Shown here: in pieces, positions 17,787 to 26,016 of the stretch
Numbering within the stretch: the stretch's first letter is position 1
Layout of the letters: each line of letters opens with the position of its first letter
NCBI GenBank assembly: GCA_004144595.1
Contig: SEEM01000005.1
Location: forward strand, 1-64,000
Reading direction: 5' to 3'
DNA length: 64,000 bases
Source: Hyphomicrobiales bacterium
Lineage (GTDB): Bacteria > Pseudomonadota > Alphaproteobacteria > Rhizobiales > Beijerinckiaceae
Translations under genes and position numbers: made by a program
The notes under the pieces: generated by a model
Database searches by the model: none
What the model saw: the letters and a program-made list of their open reading frames with translations, nothing else
Told to the model about the DNA's origin: nothing

Positions 17787-19505
17787 TCAGCTCGAACAGC
17801 TGCGGGTCAAAAAATGCTTTGTGACCCTCCGGAGGAATCGTGGCAGGTCGTCGAACCCATATGGCGTGTAAATTCTCTCGAGCCTCTGGTGATATTCGCG
17901 GCCCCATGGCCCGATGTTGACGACCGGAAACTGGAGAGCGTCTGCTTGCGAGCGGTCGATGAGAGTACGCGCTGGCGTGTTGGCCGCCACGAAAGCGCCA
18001 TCGGCGGCGGATGGACGATGCCCGAAGAAGCTCATGTCGGATATTCCGGCAAAGTACTCCCGGTATCGGAGCTTCCTGCCCCCAGAGCCTTCGTGGTCCA
18101 GCCGCGCTGCTTCGAGCGCCTCGGCGAAGGCAAGGTCGGCGGGCGCATCGGTCAGGTGCGTCGCGGGGTAGACGAGGCTGCTCAGGCCGAACACGACGGC
18201 CGGCCCGGTGATGCCGGCTTCGACGACCATCGCGTTGACGATCGTCCGCGTGAGCTCCAACGGATCGTCGCAGTGCCGCAGGTCGCCCTCGACCTGCTGC
18301 AGCCGGGCGACGGCAGCAGCTCCTCCGGAGGCCTCGACCCGTTCGCGCAACGCTGCAATGGAGATGAGCTCGGCATTTGCGACAGAAGCCGATGGGGCGG
18401 CACCGGATAGTGCGGCAAATCTGCCGGCCCGCGCGTTGAACTGCGCGATCGCGCTGGCCGCCGCGGCTTCCAATGTCCGCTCGAACAGCCGGAGAAGGTC
18501 CGCGGCTGTCCAGTGATGCGAAAGCCAGTTGAAGGCGACCCAAGCCCGTTCCGGTGTGGTGACTTCGTAACCCCCACGCAAATCCTTGGCTTCCAGGCAG
18601 ATCGGCGGCGGAGAAAGCTCCCCTGCCCCGCGATCGCAGAGCTCTGGGTTGCCCTCAATCGCCTTGGTGATTTCCGCGGCGATCAACGCTGCGCTGATAC
18701 CGTCGAAAGGATAACTGGCGTGCGAGGAATGGCCGATCGCGAGCGCAAAGGGCAGAGCTTTTCCGATCGTGCCACGGTAGATCGCCTGGCCTTCGCTTCC
18801 GTCGCCTTGATCGCTGGTCGCATCGAGATTGATGCCCGCTTCGATCTGCAGTCCGAGCTCCGCCACCAGCTTCGGCAGCGCGTCGCGCATGCTTCGCATC
18901 CCGCGCGACCCGCGTTCCTCATCGGGCGTCGCAATGAGAATGAGATTGCCCTGTCTGTCGGGGTCGGCAGCAAAAGCCTCGAGAACCGCAATGCCTGCGG
19001 CGATACCGCTCTTCATGTCGAGCAGCCCCCGGCCCGGCAGGAAATCACCGCTCCTGAAATCATCGAGCGCACGCTGCTCGCCGGCATTTAGCTTCCGGCT
19101 TTCCAGATCCGCCGTCAGCGCAGCCAGCAATTCATCCGGCCTGAACGCCAATGCAGCCAGCTCGCGATAATTTTCGATCGAGACGACATCGTAATGCCCG
19201 GCCAAGGCCAGGGTGCGAGCGCCGCTTCCCCGCACGATAGCCACGACATTCTGCCGAGCCGGCTCGCCATGGCTTTCGATCAGATGCACATCCTCCGGCC
19301 GGTCGCGGAAATACGGAATCTCGCGCAACAGACCAGCAAGCTTCGCGCCGAATTCCGCCTCGCCGTCGGACCCGGTCTCGCTGCCCCATCCGACCATACG
19401 GCAGGACAGTTCGCGGACGCGCGCGCCAGGATTCCAGTCATCGTGATCGCACATCTGTAGGTCCGCAACGCTGCATTCAGAGGCAGGTATGGCGGAATCC
19501 TCCAT
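17787..19505 (-). CDS. M20 family peptidase, RocB-like
   Basis: A 572-residue zinc peptidase-fold protein of the M20 family, similar in layout to RocB-type proteins. Metal-site motifs are visible: LALAGHYDVVSI (His and Asp), GRGLLDMKSGIAAGIAVLEAF, ATPDEERGSRGM (EE pair) and LGLQIEAGINLD, followed by the dimerisation domain and a C-terminal PVVNIGPWGREYHQRLERI segment carrying the last metal His. The substrate is unknown; RocB is associated with arginine use, but there are no arginine genes here. The start is uncertain: ATG at 19505, or ATG at 19454 (MCDHDD), with no clear ribosome binding site at either. It is convergent with treY and not in an operon. Confidence 0.8.
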   Translation of the reverse strand: MEDSAIPASECSVADLQMCDHDDWNPGARVRELSCRMVGWGSETGSDGEAEFGAKLAGLLREIPYFRDRPEDVHLIESHGEPARQNVVAIVRGSGARTLALAGHYDVVSIENYRELAALAFRPDELLAALTADLESRKLNAGEQRALDDFRSGDFLPGRGLLDMKSGIAAGIAVLEAFAADPDRQGNLILIATPDEERGSRGMRSMRDALPKLVAELGLQIEAGINLDATSDQGDGSEGQAIYRGTIGKALPFALAIGHSSHASYPFDGISAALIAAEITKAIEGNPELCDRGAGELSPPPICLEAKDLRGGYEVTTPERAWVAFNWLSHHWTAADLLRLFERTLEAAAASAIAQFNARAGRFAALSGAAPSASVANAELISIAALRERVEASGGAAAVARLQQVEGDLRHCDDPLELTRTIVNAMVVEAGITGPAVVFGLSSLVYPATHLTDAPADLAFAEALEAARLDHEGSGGRKLRYREYFAGISDMSFFGHRPSAADGAFVAANTPARTLIDRSQADALQFPVVNIGPWGREYHQRLERIYTPYGFDDLPRFLRRVTKHFLTRSCSS

Positions 19506-19648
19506 GGCGGATCAATAGCGAGGATCGGCAATCCTCGTCCGAGATGGCCGTTGCGGAGCGAACGGTCGGAGGAATAGATCCCCGAGGCACCTTGAGCGCC
19601 CGCGGGGATAAAATGCTTCATGCCGCAGGTGTTCTGAGGGAGATGTTC

Positions 19649-19855
19649 CTAGCGCTGTTCGGAATGTTCGAGCGTCGAGACATCTTGGGTGGTTCGCGCA
19701 GCTTTGCTCATCTCCCGCAATTGCTGCATCAGAGCCGGACCTTCGATCTGGCCAGCATTGTATCCCTCCTCCTGGAGTCTTCGCCGTAGTTCCCGGATTT
19801 TCGGAAAACGACCCGTTCTCGCCAGCTCGAAAGCACGTTCGAGTACCGTTTTCAT
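19649..19855 (-). CDS. Small hypothetical protein (68 residues)
   Basis: A short helical protein: KTVLERAFELARTGRF, then a basic helix (KIRELRRRLQEEGY) and a C-terminal amphipathic part. The motif order 'ELA.SGRF..i.elrr.L..eGY....ieG..l..ql' recurs in small rhizobial proteins of unknown role, from memory. The start at 19855 is chosen because AGGA lies six bases upstream; the in-frame ATG at 19861 directly abuts that AGGA. I do not recognise a function. Confidence 0.6.
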   Translation of the reverse strand: MKTVLERAFELARTGRFPKIRELRRRLQEEGYNAGQIEGPALMQQLREMSKAARTTQDVSTLEHSEQR

Positions 19856-19861
19856 TATCAT

Positions 19862-20231
19862 TCCTGCGTCGTGATACGCAGACCAGGTTATGCTCCAGCC
19901 CTTGGAGCGCATTAACGTATGTTACCTTCCCTGCAGCCGTACTTCGTCGTGGGCCCATGCCGATGCCATGAACTAAAGGGTCCGGGCTCCGACGCATATG
20001 AAATCAATGGAGAGCCCGGCCAGCCGCACCGGACGACGACATGGTCGATACAGGAGGGCCGCCTTCATCGCGGCACCAGTCGGTAAAGAGCGCGCGCTGA
20101 CGGGGATGGTCACCGCGCCTGACAAGGCTCACTCGCGATTGCAACCCTGGCGCGACCTCGCGCAATGCATCGATGACGCCGTTTCGACCCAATGCGTCCC
20201 AGCAAGCTTCACGCGTTGGAAGCACGCACCG
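19862..20231. other. Gene-poor stretch between two small minus-strand genes
   Basis: About 370 bases. A minus-strand open frame with a GTG start (20225-20004, 73 residues) lies directly after the next upstream gene, but it has no ribosome binding site and no recognisable family. A long plus-strand open frame here and through the next gene is antisense. No EcfG-type motif with both boxes was found. Confidence 0.4.
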
Positions 20232-20483
20232 TCATGCAGCGGACGACAGAATGCGCCCGGTCACAGCCAGATATCGATCACTGGAATGCATGACCGCAAC
20301 CATGAGGTCTCTACCGTCCTCGCATTCGACCTTCAGCAAACCAAGCAAGGCGGCGGGGTCGAGGTCGGCGGTGTTGCAAAGCAAATAGCCGCCGCGCGTA
20401 TCGCCGAAATCGTTGCTGAACTGAAAACTGACGGGAAGACTGCGGCCATCGCGCAGGATCAGGGAGCCTTTTCCGCTATGCAT
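20232..20483 (-). CDS. Small hypothetical protein (83 residues)
   Basis: A small beta-rich protein beginning MHSGKGSLILRDGRSLPVSF, then a GGYLLCNTADLDPAAL segment and a VAVMHSSDRYLAVTGRI end. Similar short proteins are common in Rhizobiales genomes, but I know no function. The ATG at 20483 has GGAG seven bases upstream, which is better than the longer in-frame starts at 20507 or 20573. It stands alone among other small genes of this region. Confidence 0.65.
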   Translation of the reverse strand: MHSGKGSLILRDGRSLPVSFQFSNDFGDTRGGYLLCNTADLDPAALLGLLKVECEDGRDLMVAVMHSSDRYLAVTGRILSSAA

Positions 20484-20628
20484 GACAGATCTCCGACCAG
20501 GCAGCATCAATGTACGCCGCCAGCGGTCATCTGCTAGGACTGCTGGAGACAACGCCTGATCATTGATGCGCATTCACAGCCGGACCACACTAACATACGC
20601 TAGCCAAGTCCACATTCCGGCCACAGCG

Positions 20629-20943
20629 CTACGCCGAAGGTTTGCCGAGACCGCTTTCCTGCGGCAATTCCGGGGGTGATTGAGCCGCGATCCGTCCCAC
20701 AATCAGATCGACGAGTTGCCGGACGCTGCCGCAGGCTTTCATCTCGTCATCCGGAACCATGTCGCAATCAAACTCCCGTTCGACCGCGTTGCCGATCAAG
20801 GTGAGGTCGTCCAGCGAGAGCCCGAGATCGCCTTCCAGTGATGCGCCGGGGTCGAGCCGCTCAGGATGGACGAGACCTTCGGTCGCGATGATCTCGACCA
20901 GGCGTTTGACGAGGACAGCTTCGTCTGCGCTGAGGTCACCCAT
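20629..20943 (-). CDS. Acyl carrier protein-like protein
   Basis: A 104-residue protein with the four-helix acyl-carrier fold pattern: LVKRLVEIIATEG, then DPGASLEGDLGLSLDDLTLIGNAVEREFDCDMV, then VRQLVDLIVGRI. The Ser of the usual DSL phosphopantetheine motif is present (GLSLDDL, about residue 43), with Leu in place of the preceding Asp. That suggests it can be modified but belongs to a divergent branch. There is no fatty-acid or polyketide gene beside it, so the partner is unknown. A GGAAC-N17-GGTT promoter faces it at 21113-21138, with a possible 25-codon upstream frame ending one base before its ATG. Confidence 0.7.
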   Translation of the reverse strand: MGDLSADEAVLVKRLVEIIATEGLVHPERLDPGASLEGDLGLSLDDLTLIGNAVEREFDCDMVPDDEMKACGSVRQLVDLIVGRIAAQSPPELPQESGLGKPSA

Positions 20944-20944
20944 G

Positions 20945-21022
20945 TCAGCCTCGGCTTGCCACGACTGGGTGCACGAGGCGAGCGCTGCGCTTGCCTCCCG
21001 CGATAATTGGTTTGATCGTCAT
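20945..21022 (-). CDS. Possible leader peptide upstream of the ACP-like gene
   Basis: A 25-codon frame starting MTIKPIIAGGKRSARL and ending one base before the ACP-like ATG (stop TGA, C, ATG). AGGAA lies about nine bases upstream of its ATG. It sits in the leader of the transcript expected from the EcfG-type promoter at 21113-21138. The arrangement would couple its translation to the ACP-like gene. The short length makes this speculative. Confidence 0.3.
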   Translation of the reverse strand: MTIKPIIAGGKRSARLVHPVVASRG

Positions 21023-21112
21023 TCGGGCATGTTCCTCGTGATGATCGGTAAATCGGGGAGCGCAGCTCCCTGCTCCGCCATCGCCATCTGTCGTGCCGAT
21101 CAATCGGTCGTA

Positions 21113-21138
21113 AACCGCCGACGCGCCTCCGAAGTTCC
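21113..21138 (-). promoter_or_regulatory. EcfG-type promoter upstream of the ACP-like gene
   Basis: On the minus strand: GGAAC at 21138-21134, a 17-base spacer and GGTT at 21116-21113. The nearest genes in this direction are the possible leader peptide (start 21022) and the ACP-like gene (start 20943), so the leader would be 80-160 bases. Confidence 0.5.
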
Positions 21139-21188
21139 GGCTGTTCCTCGTGGTTTGTACGCATGGGCACAATCGGCCCTTGGCAAAG

Positions 21189-21213
21189 GGAACGCCTAGG
21201 GCACCCTCCCGTT
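21189..21213 (+). promoter_or_regulatory. EcfG-type promoter for the DUF892 gene
   Basis: GGAAC at 21189-21193, a 16-base spacer and CGTT at 21210-21213: exact consensus. Transcription would start near 21221, about 30 bases before the ATG at 21250. Confidence 0.78.
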
Positions 21214-21249
21214 TCGAGGGAATACGCAACCTCAAAACGGGAGATGACG

Positions 21250-21753
21250 ATGGGTTGGTTTTCAAAGGACATCGCAACGATGGACGACCTCTTCGTCCAC
21301 ACGCTTCAGGACATTTATTACGCGGAAAACCAGATCAGGAAGTCCCTTCCCGACATGATCGAGAAGGCGACGAGTCCGGAGCTGAAAAGCGGGTTCGAAA
21401 TGCATCTTCGCGAAACCGAAGGGCATATTGACCGGCTGAAACAGGTTTTTCGTCTGCACGGCGCAGAAGAAAAGGGCATCACCTGCCCCGCGATCGACGG
21501 CATCCTCGAAGAGGCCAGCGATATCGCCGGCGATGTGGCCGACAAGCAGGTGCTGGATGCCGCATTGATCGCTGCCGCACAGGCCGTCGAGCACTACGAG
21601 ATCACCCGCTACGGCACCCTCGTCGCCTGGGCCAAGCAGCTCGGCCGCGAGGATTGCGCTGCCCTCCTCCAGCAGACGCTCGACGAGGAGGACGCCACCG
21701 ACAAGAAGCTGTCGAAGCTCGCCCTCAGCGGGGTCAATCGCAAAGCGGCCTGA
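21250..21753 (+). CDS. DUF892 ferritin-like protein (YciF/YciE type)
   Basis: A 167-residue four-helix ferritin-like protein of the DUF892 family. It shows the typical start (DLFVHTLQDIYYAENQIRKSLPDMIEKA), a second helix with LRETEGHIDRLKQVF, and a third with AAAQAVEHYEITRYGTLVAWA; the Glu and His residues in these helices match the presumed di-metal positions. YciF-like proteins are stress-associated, although their reaction is not established. The ATG at 21250 has GGGAG seven bases upstream; an in-frame ATG at 21244 directly abuts that site. An exact EcfG-type promoter sits 37 bases upstream. Confidence 0.85.
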   Translation: MGWFSKDIATMDDLFVHTLQDIYYAENQIRKSLPDMIEKATSPELKSGFEMHLRETEGHIDRLKQVFRLHGAEEKGITCPAIDGILEEASDIAGDVADKQVLDAALIAAAQAVEHYEITRYGTLVAWAKQLGREDCAALLQQTLDEEDATDKKLSKLALSGVNRKAA

Positions 21754-21773
21754 AAACCCCGACAACGTAACAG

Positions 21774-21801
21774 CGCCACTGTACGGCTTCGTACAGTGGC
21801 G
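21774..21801. terminator. Strong bidirectional hairpin between convergent genes
   Basis: A perfect 12-bp inverted repeat (CGCCACTGTACG / CGTACAGTGGCG) with a GCTT loop lies 20 bases after the DUF892 stop and 27 bases after the stop of the convergent small gene. No U-run follows on either strand, but position and stability fit a shared transcript end. Confidence 0.6.
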
Positions 21802-21828
21802 TGACGGGTGAGTTGTAGCAAAGCGCCT

Positions 21829-22056
21829 TTATCCGGATTTCGGTCCCTTGGTATCGCGGTCACGCCCATGACCTTCGCCTTGGGTCGCGTCGCCCGATCC
21901 TGAGAGCACGACCGGATTGGCGCTGACCAGGCCGCCCTCATTCGGGTCGGCTTCGGTCGGAGCGAACTGGCCTTTCGCATCGCGCTGCGCGGCCGTTCCG
22001 GTCCTTGCCTGCTGGTCCAGCTTCTCGTCCAGTTTGTTCTTCCCGCGTGTGGGCAT
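21829..22056 (-). CDS. Small hydrophilic hypothetical protein (75 residues)
   Basis: A highly charged, probably disordered protein: MPTRGKNKLDEKLDQQART, then a Gly/Asp/Thr-rich remainder without hydrophobic core. GAGGA lies six bases before the ATG, which supports expression. The composition resembles small hydrophilic stress proteins, but I do not recognise a family. The sequence upstream has only a poor EcfG-like match (GAAAC-N16-GGTT), which I do not count. Confidence 0.6.
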   Translation of the reverse strand: MPTRGKNKLDEKLDQQARTGTAAQRDAKGQFAPTEADPNEGGLVSANPVVLSGSGDATQGEGHGRDRDTKGPKSG

Positions 22057-22216
22057 TGGATGTCCTCATTCTGTGAGGCGGCTCGCCACCACCAACCCGC
22101 CACCTCTTCAACCCGGTGGCCGACCGATGGTTTCCCATCCACCGCTCGGTCATCGGAAAGCGTGCGGCACCGCACCTTCGGAAGCTGAACGTTGGCGCCG
22201 TCATCTGCTTCTTTTG

Positions 22217-22242
22217 GGAACTGGCCGCTGGGCCGGCGAGTT
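22217..22242 (+). promoter_or_regulatory. EcfG-type promoter for the ClpP-like gene
   Basis: GGAAC at 22217-22221, a 17-base spacer and AGTT at 22239-22242. It is 34 bases before the ATG at 22276, so the leader would be about 25 bases. Confidence 0.58.
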
Positions 22243-22275
22243 TGGGCGCCAAATCAACAGACTGATGGAATGAGA

Positions 22276-22887
22276 ATGAGCCTGCCACCATCCGCCGGGC
22301 CAGATGATGCCCCGTCCGACCTCTTCCGCCCGTTGCAAGCGCGGGATTTCCTGAACCCGCCGATCCTCTTGGCCGGGGTCGTCGATAACGTGATGTACGC
22401 TTTCTTCCGGGATCGCCTGATGACGGCCCCGCGGGAAGGCGTTGTCGTCATCGAGCTCAGCACGCTGGGAGGCGACCCCGAGGTCGCACGGATGATGGGA
22501 GAGGACATCCGGTTCCACAGCGAGCAGGAGCCGAACCGGCGCTTGGTCCTTCTCGGCAAGACGGCGATCTACTCGGCCGGCGCGACCTTCATGAGTTTCT
22601 TCGCCCGCCCGAACCGTTACCTGTCGCGCGGCACGCGGCTCATGATCCACGAGCGGAAGCTGCAGGCCACCGTGACGCTCGATGGCCCGCTGACCATGTG
22701 CATCGCCAACCTCAAGGCCAAGCTCAACGAAATCGAGCATTCGATCCAGATCCAGAATGAAGGGTTCCAGAACCTCATCGCCGGCTCGTCGATAACCATG
22801 GAACAGGTCCTCAGGCTGGCACCGGAGAACTGGTACATCGAGGCCAATGAAGCGATGAATCTTGGTCTCATCGAAGGCGTTATCTGA
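22276..22887 (+). CDS. Solo ClpP-like serine peptidase
   Basis: A 203-residue member of the ClpP/crotonase fold. It has an N-terminal segment before the first strand, then VVVIELSTLGGDPEVARMMGEDI, GKTAIYSAGATFMSFF with a Ser (about residue 100) at the ClpP nucleophile position, and LSRGTRLMIHERKLQ with His (about 125) matching the catalytic MIH of ClpP. It ends EANEAMNLGLIEGVI. True ClpP has a longer handle helix and is next to clpX; here there is no ATPase partner nearby. Such divergent ClpP-like proteins may be ATPase-independent or act with a distant partner, which is inference. GGA is six bases before the chosen ATG at 22276, and an EcfG-type promoter lies just upstream. Confidence 0.8.
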   Translation: MSLPPSAGPDDAPSDLFRPLQARDFLNPPILLAGVVDNVMYAFFRDRLMTAPREGVVVIELSTLGGDPEVARMMGEDIRFHSEQEPNRRLVLLGKTAIYSAGATFMSFFARPNRYLSRGTRLMIHERKLQATVTLDGPLTMCIANLKAKLNEIEHSIQIQNEGFQNLIAGSSITMEQVLRLAPENWYIEANEAMNLGLIEGVI

Positions 22888-23295
22888 GAAGCAGGGGCCG
22901 CGCGCAGGCGCTCGCAGGGTTTCAGCCCGCCTGACGCATCCGAGTTCGATCAGCTCGCGCCCATCCGGGTTGAAACGGTAGCGCATGGGGTGTGTTCGTC
23001 ATCACGCACCGCCTCGCTCGAAGACCGCCCCGCACTCTACGAGACGTTCCGCGCCAGTCAGGGCGGTTGCATCAGGGCCATCATGCCCTTCTGACCGTAG
23101 CGTTTCATGGAACAGGCAACGCCCACGACCCGGCTCGCCGTGACCACCAGAGTTCCAGTCGAACAACCGATGACCGGCCTGTCCGCGGGAACCGGTTAAC
23201 CTGGATGGTGTTCATAAGGCCGCCGGCCCGTTGGGTTGGTCATAGCCTTCGAGAACGAACCGACACATCGTGATACCCCTACCCTTCAAGCCGGC
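22888..23295. other. Intergenic region before the phospholipase D gene
   Basis: About 400 bases. The only element I can support is the EcfG-type promoter at 23188-23212. A minus-strand open frame starts at 22986 (MRYRFNPDGRELIEL) and continues antisense through the ClpP-like gene; its first part reads like protein, but it has no ribosome binding site. A second GGAAC at 23109-23113 has no GTT at the right distance. Confidence 0.45.
23188..23212 (+). promoter_or_regulatory. EcfG-type promoter for the phospholipase D-like gene
   Basis: GGAAC at 23188-23192, a 16-base spacer and TGTT at 23209-23212. The expected start of transcription near 23220 leaves a leader of about 75 bases before the ATG at 23296. 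Confidence 0.55.
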
Positions 23296-24582
23296 ATGCA
23301 CATGACGTTCCGACGGCACCCCCTGGTCATCGCGCTCATCTCGGCCATTCTGGGTGTCGCGGGCTGCATCATCGTGGGCAACCTGCTGCCGGAGCCACGG
23401 GAGCTGAAGCAACCGCTTCCACATCACCTCGCCTCGTCGGATCGCCAGCTCAAGACGTCCATGGGCGCCCTGTTCGGGTCTAGCTATGTTCCCGGCAACA
23501 AGGTGGAGACGCTGGTCAACGGCATCAGAATCTTCCCCGCGATGCTGAGCGCCATTCGCGAGGCGCGGCAGACGATCAGCTTCGAGACCTATATCTATTG
23601 GCGTGGCGCCATCGCCGAGGAGTTTGCCGATGCTCTCGCGGCAAAGGCCCGGGAAGGGCTGAGCGTGAAGGTGCTGCTCGACTGGGTCGGCAGCTTGCCG
23701 ATGGACGATCAGCTCATCAAGCGGATGCAGGATGCGGGCGTCGAGGTCGTCCGCTTCCGCCCCGTCACCTGGTACACGCTCGACCGGTTGAACAACCGCA
23801 CTCACCGAAAACTGCTGGTCGTCGATGGGCGCGTTGGTTTCACCGGCGGCGTCGGCATCGCCGATGAATGGAACGGGGATGCGCGCACGCCGAACGAATG
23901 GCGCGATACGCACTATCGGATCGAAGGACCCGCTGCGGCAGAATTCCAGGCCGCTTTCGCCGAGCACTGGATCGAGGCAACCGGAGAGCTGCTCCTGGGC
24001 GACCGCTTCTTTCCGGAGATTGCTCCGGTAGGCGACCACGCCGCGCAGGTCGTCGTCAGTTCGACCCATCAGCGCAATACCATGCATCTCATGCTGATGA
24101 CTGCGCTTGCCGCCGCGCAGAAGAGCATCCGCATCGCGACGCCCTATTTCGTGCCCGACGAACTGACACGTCAGCAGCTTCTCGAGGCCCGCAAGCGGGG
24201 CGTCGAGATCGAGATCATCGTGCCGGGGCCCCGCACGGATGCGCGCATCGTCAGGAAGGCGTCGCGTCACCTGTGGGGCGATCTGCTCGAGGCCGGTGTG
24301 AAGATCAGCGAGTATCAGCCGACCTTCTTTCACTGCAAGCTCGTGATCGTCGATGATGTCTGGGCGTCCGTCGGCTCGACGAATATCGACGACCGCGCCC
24401 TGAGGCTGAACGACGAAGCCAACATCAATCTGTTCGATCGGGAATTCGCAAAAACCCAAACGGCCTTGTTCGACAAGGATGCCGCAGCCTCCCGCCCCTA
24501 CACCTTCTCGGACTGGCAAAACCGCTCATCCAGTGAGAAGTTCTCGGACTGGCTGTCCAGCCTGGCTCGATCGCAGATCTGA
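23296..24582 (+). CDS. Phospholipase D-family protein (cardiolipin synthase-like)
   Basis: A 428-residue membrane-anchored enzyme. An N-terminal segment (PLVIALISAILGVAGCIIVGNLL) is a membrane anchor or signal. Two HKD motifs follow: HRKLLVVDGRVGFTGG (His about 170) and HCKLVIVDDVWASVGSTN (His about 346), the paired catalytic half-sites of the PLD superfamily. The arrangement, with NTMHLMLMTALAAAQKSIRIATPYFVPD between them, is that of bacterial cardiolipin synthases, which join phosphatidyl groups at the inner membrane. It has only one membrane segment where ClsA has two, so a broader PLD-type function is possible. Starts at 23296 or 23302 are equally plausible. It is downstream of an EcfG-type promoter. 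Confidence 0.85.
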   Translation: MHMTFRRHPLVIALISAILGVAGCIIVGNLLPEPRELKQPLPHHLASSDRQLKTSMGALFGSSYVPGNKVETLVNGIRIFPAMLSAIREARQTISFETYIYWRGAIAEEFADALAAKAREGLSVKVLLDWVGSLPMDDQLIKRMQDAGVEVVRFRPVTWYTLDRLNNRTHRKLLVVDGRVGFTGGVGIADEWNGDARTPNEWRDTHYRIEGPAAAEFQAAFAEHWIEATGELLLGDRFFPEIAPVGDHAAQVVVSSTHQRNTMHLMLMTALAAAQKSIRIATPYFVPDELTRQQLLEARKRGVEIEIIVPGPRTDARIVRKASRHLWGDLLEAGVKISEYQPTFFHCKLVIVDDVWASVGSTNIDDRALRLNDEANINLFDREFAKTQTALFDKDAAASRPYTFSDWQNRSSSEKFSDWLSSLARSQI

Positions 24583-24796
24583 CCACGCACGAGGCCGTTT
24601 GCTGAACGGTGCTGGCAAGGTACAACCCGGCCATCGACCGCGACACCGTGCCAACGGCCGGCATCCCCACCGAACGATCAGACCGAAATCGGAGTCGAGG
24701 CGCTTTCATAACGCTCCGGCTCCTATAGCATTTGATGCAGCGCGAGACGGCACGATCTCATATCTGCGAGACGTAATCCGGCGTGGCAGGAAACGA

Positions 24797-25546
24797 ATGG
24801 ACAAGCAGCACTATCTTGAACGCCTCGTTCTCAAGCTCGAGACCCATGTTCCACTGCCCCCTTCCGAGCGGGAGAAATTGCTGCGACTGCCGCTCACGCT
24901 GAAGCGCCTGGAAGCCAATCAGGACATCATCCGCGAAGGAGAGCTGACGAAGCAGTGTTGTCTCGTCGCCGAAGGACTGGTCTGTCGCTACAAGATCGTC
25001 GGCGACGGCGCGCGACAGATATTGTCGCTCCACCTGCCCGGCGACATCCCGGATATCCATTCCCTCCTGATCGAGCGCATGGACCATTGCCTGGGCACCC
25101 TGACACCGGGTGTGGTCGGGCTCATCCCGCACGATGCGGTCAGGTCGCTCACGCGGGAGTCGTATCGGATATCTGAGGCATTCTGGCGCGAAACGCTCAT
25201 CGAAGCCTCGATATATCGTGAATGGATGGTCGGCATCGGACGCCGTCCGGCTCCGAACAGGATCGCCCACTTGTTGTGCGAGTTCATCACCAAGATGACG
25301 GCGATCGGGTTGTCCGACGGCGTGACCTGCGAGCTGCCTTTGACGCAGCCGGAAATCGCTGATGCGCTCGGTCTCTCGACGGTTCACATGAACAAGAAGC
25401 TTCGTGAAATCCGCGAAGCCAAGCTTGTTCGGATCAGGGCCAATCGCTTGACTGTCCTGGACTGGAAAGGCCTCTGCAGCTTGGCTGAATTCGATCCGGA
25501 CTACCTGCATCTCCAGTCCGGTGCCGCCAAAATCAAGGGCGATTGA
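24797..25546 (+). CDS. Crp/Fnr-family transcriptional regulator
   Basis: A 249-residue regulator: cyclic-nucleotide-binding-like beta barrel (residues ~25-130, with ANQDIIREGELTKQCCLVAEGLVCRYKIVGDGARQILSLHLPGDI), a long dimerisation helix, and a winged HTH (LTQPEIADALGLSTVHMNKKLREIREAKLV). There is no N-terminal Cys cluster, so it is not an FNR-type oxygen sensor. The pattern fits the many Crp-like regulators of Rhizobiales with unknown ligand. AGGA lies five bases before the ATG at 24797; longer upstream frames are not protein-like. The 214 bases upstream hold no recognisable promoter or FixK box. Confidence 0.88.
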   Translation: MDKQHYLERLVLKLETHVPLPPSEREKLLRLPLTLKRLEANQDIIREGELTKQCCLVAEGLVCRYKIVGDGARQILSLHLPGDIPDIHSLLIERMDHCLGTLTPGVVGLIPHDAVRSLTRESYRISEAFWRETLIEASIYREWMVGIGRRPAPNRIAHLLCEFITKMTAIGLSDGVTCELPLTQPEIADALGLSTVHMNKKLREIREAKLVRIRANRLTVLDWKGLCSLAEFDPDYLHLQSGAAKIKGD

Positions 25547-25579
25547 GGAACCGGTGTGCCTTGGCTGCATTAGGCAGAC

Positions 25580-25855
25580 ATGCCCAGCTACTTCTTTCAC
25601 ACGCGCGATGGACAGAAGCTCGAAATCGACGAGGAGGGTACGGATCTACCCGACGATCAAAGCGCGCGAAATGCCGCGAAGGAATTGCTGTCGGCCCTGA
25701 ATCGCGAGAAGCTTCCCAATGGTGACCACATGTCCCTCTCTGTTACCGTGCAGAACGCCGAGGGCGTGGACATCTACGTCGCAAACCTGCGGTTTGACGC
25801 CGGTTCTACCGGGATTCCACCTGGTCCGAAGATCCGGAAGCTGGATGGCGAATGA
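25580..25855 (+). CDS. DUF6894 family small protein
   Basis: A 91-residue protein starting MPSYFFHTRDGQKLEIDEEGTDLPDDQSAR, the typical N-terminus of the DUF6894 family widespread in Rhizobiales. It continues with AAKELLSAL and a C-terminal beta region. Function unknown. It starts 33 bases after the Crp/Fnr gene and may share its transcript. A GGAAC at 25547-25551 lacks the GTT of an EcfG -10 at the right spacing. Confidence 0.72.
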   Translation: MPSYFFHTRDGQKLEIDEEGTDLPDDQSARNAAKELLSALNREKLPNGDHMSLSVTVQNAEGVDIYVANLRFDAGSTGIPPGPKIRKLDGE

Positions 25856-26016
25856 GGTAAGCCGGCGGCGGCTTCCATGCTGATGTCTCATTGCGGGAAT
25901 CGACGGCACCACAAGCGGGGCAATGCACAGGCACGATTGGCGCACAATATCATTTGTTGTTGATCCGGAAGCTGTGATTGCGCAGAGGGGTGTACTTCCT
26001 CTAGCTGGTCCCTTGC

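Noticed and set aside
20004-20225. A 73-codon minus-strand frame with a GTG start after the 83-residue protein gene
   Set aside because: No ribosome site and no recognisable family; I treat it as unsupported.
22110-22134. EcfG-like motif before the 75-residue minus-strand protein gene
   Set aside because: The -35 would be GAAAC rather than GGAAC, so I do not count it although the spacing and GGTT fit.
22201-22986. A 261-codon minus-strand frame beginning MRYRFNPDGRELIEL
   Set aside because: Most of it is antisense to the ClpP-like gene. The first 30 codons could be a remnant of something, but nothing confirms it.
25547-25551. GGAAC before the DUF6894 gene as an EcfG promoter
   Set aside because: The -10 position reads CATT with a 16-base spacer, without the GTT core, and the -35 overlaps the end of the Crp/Fnr gene.
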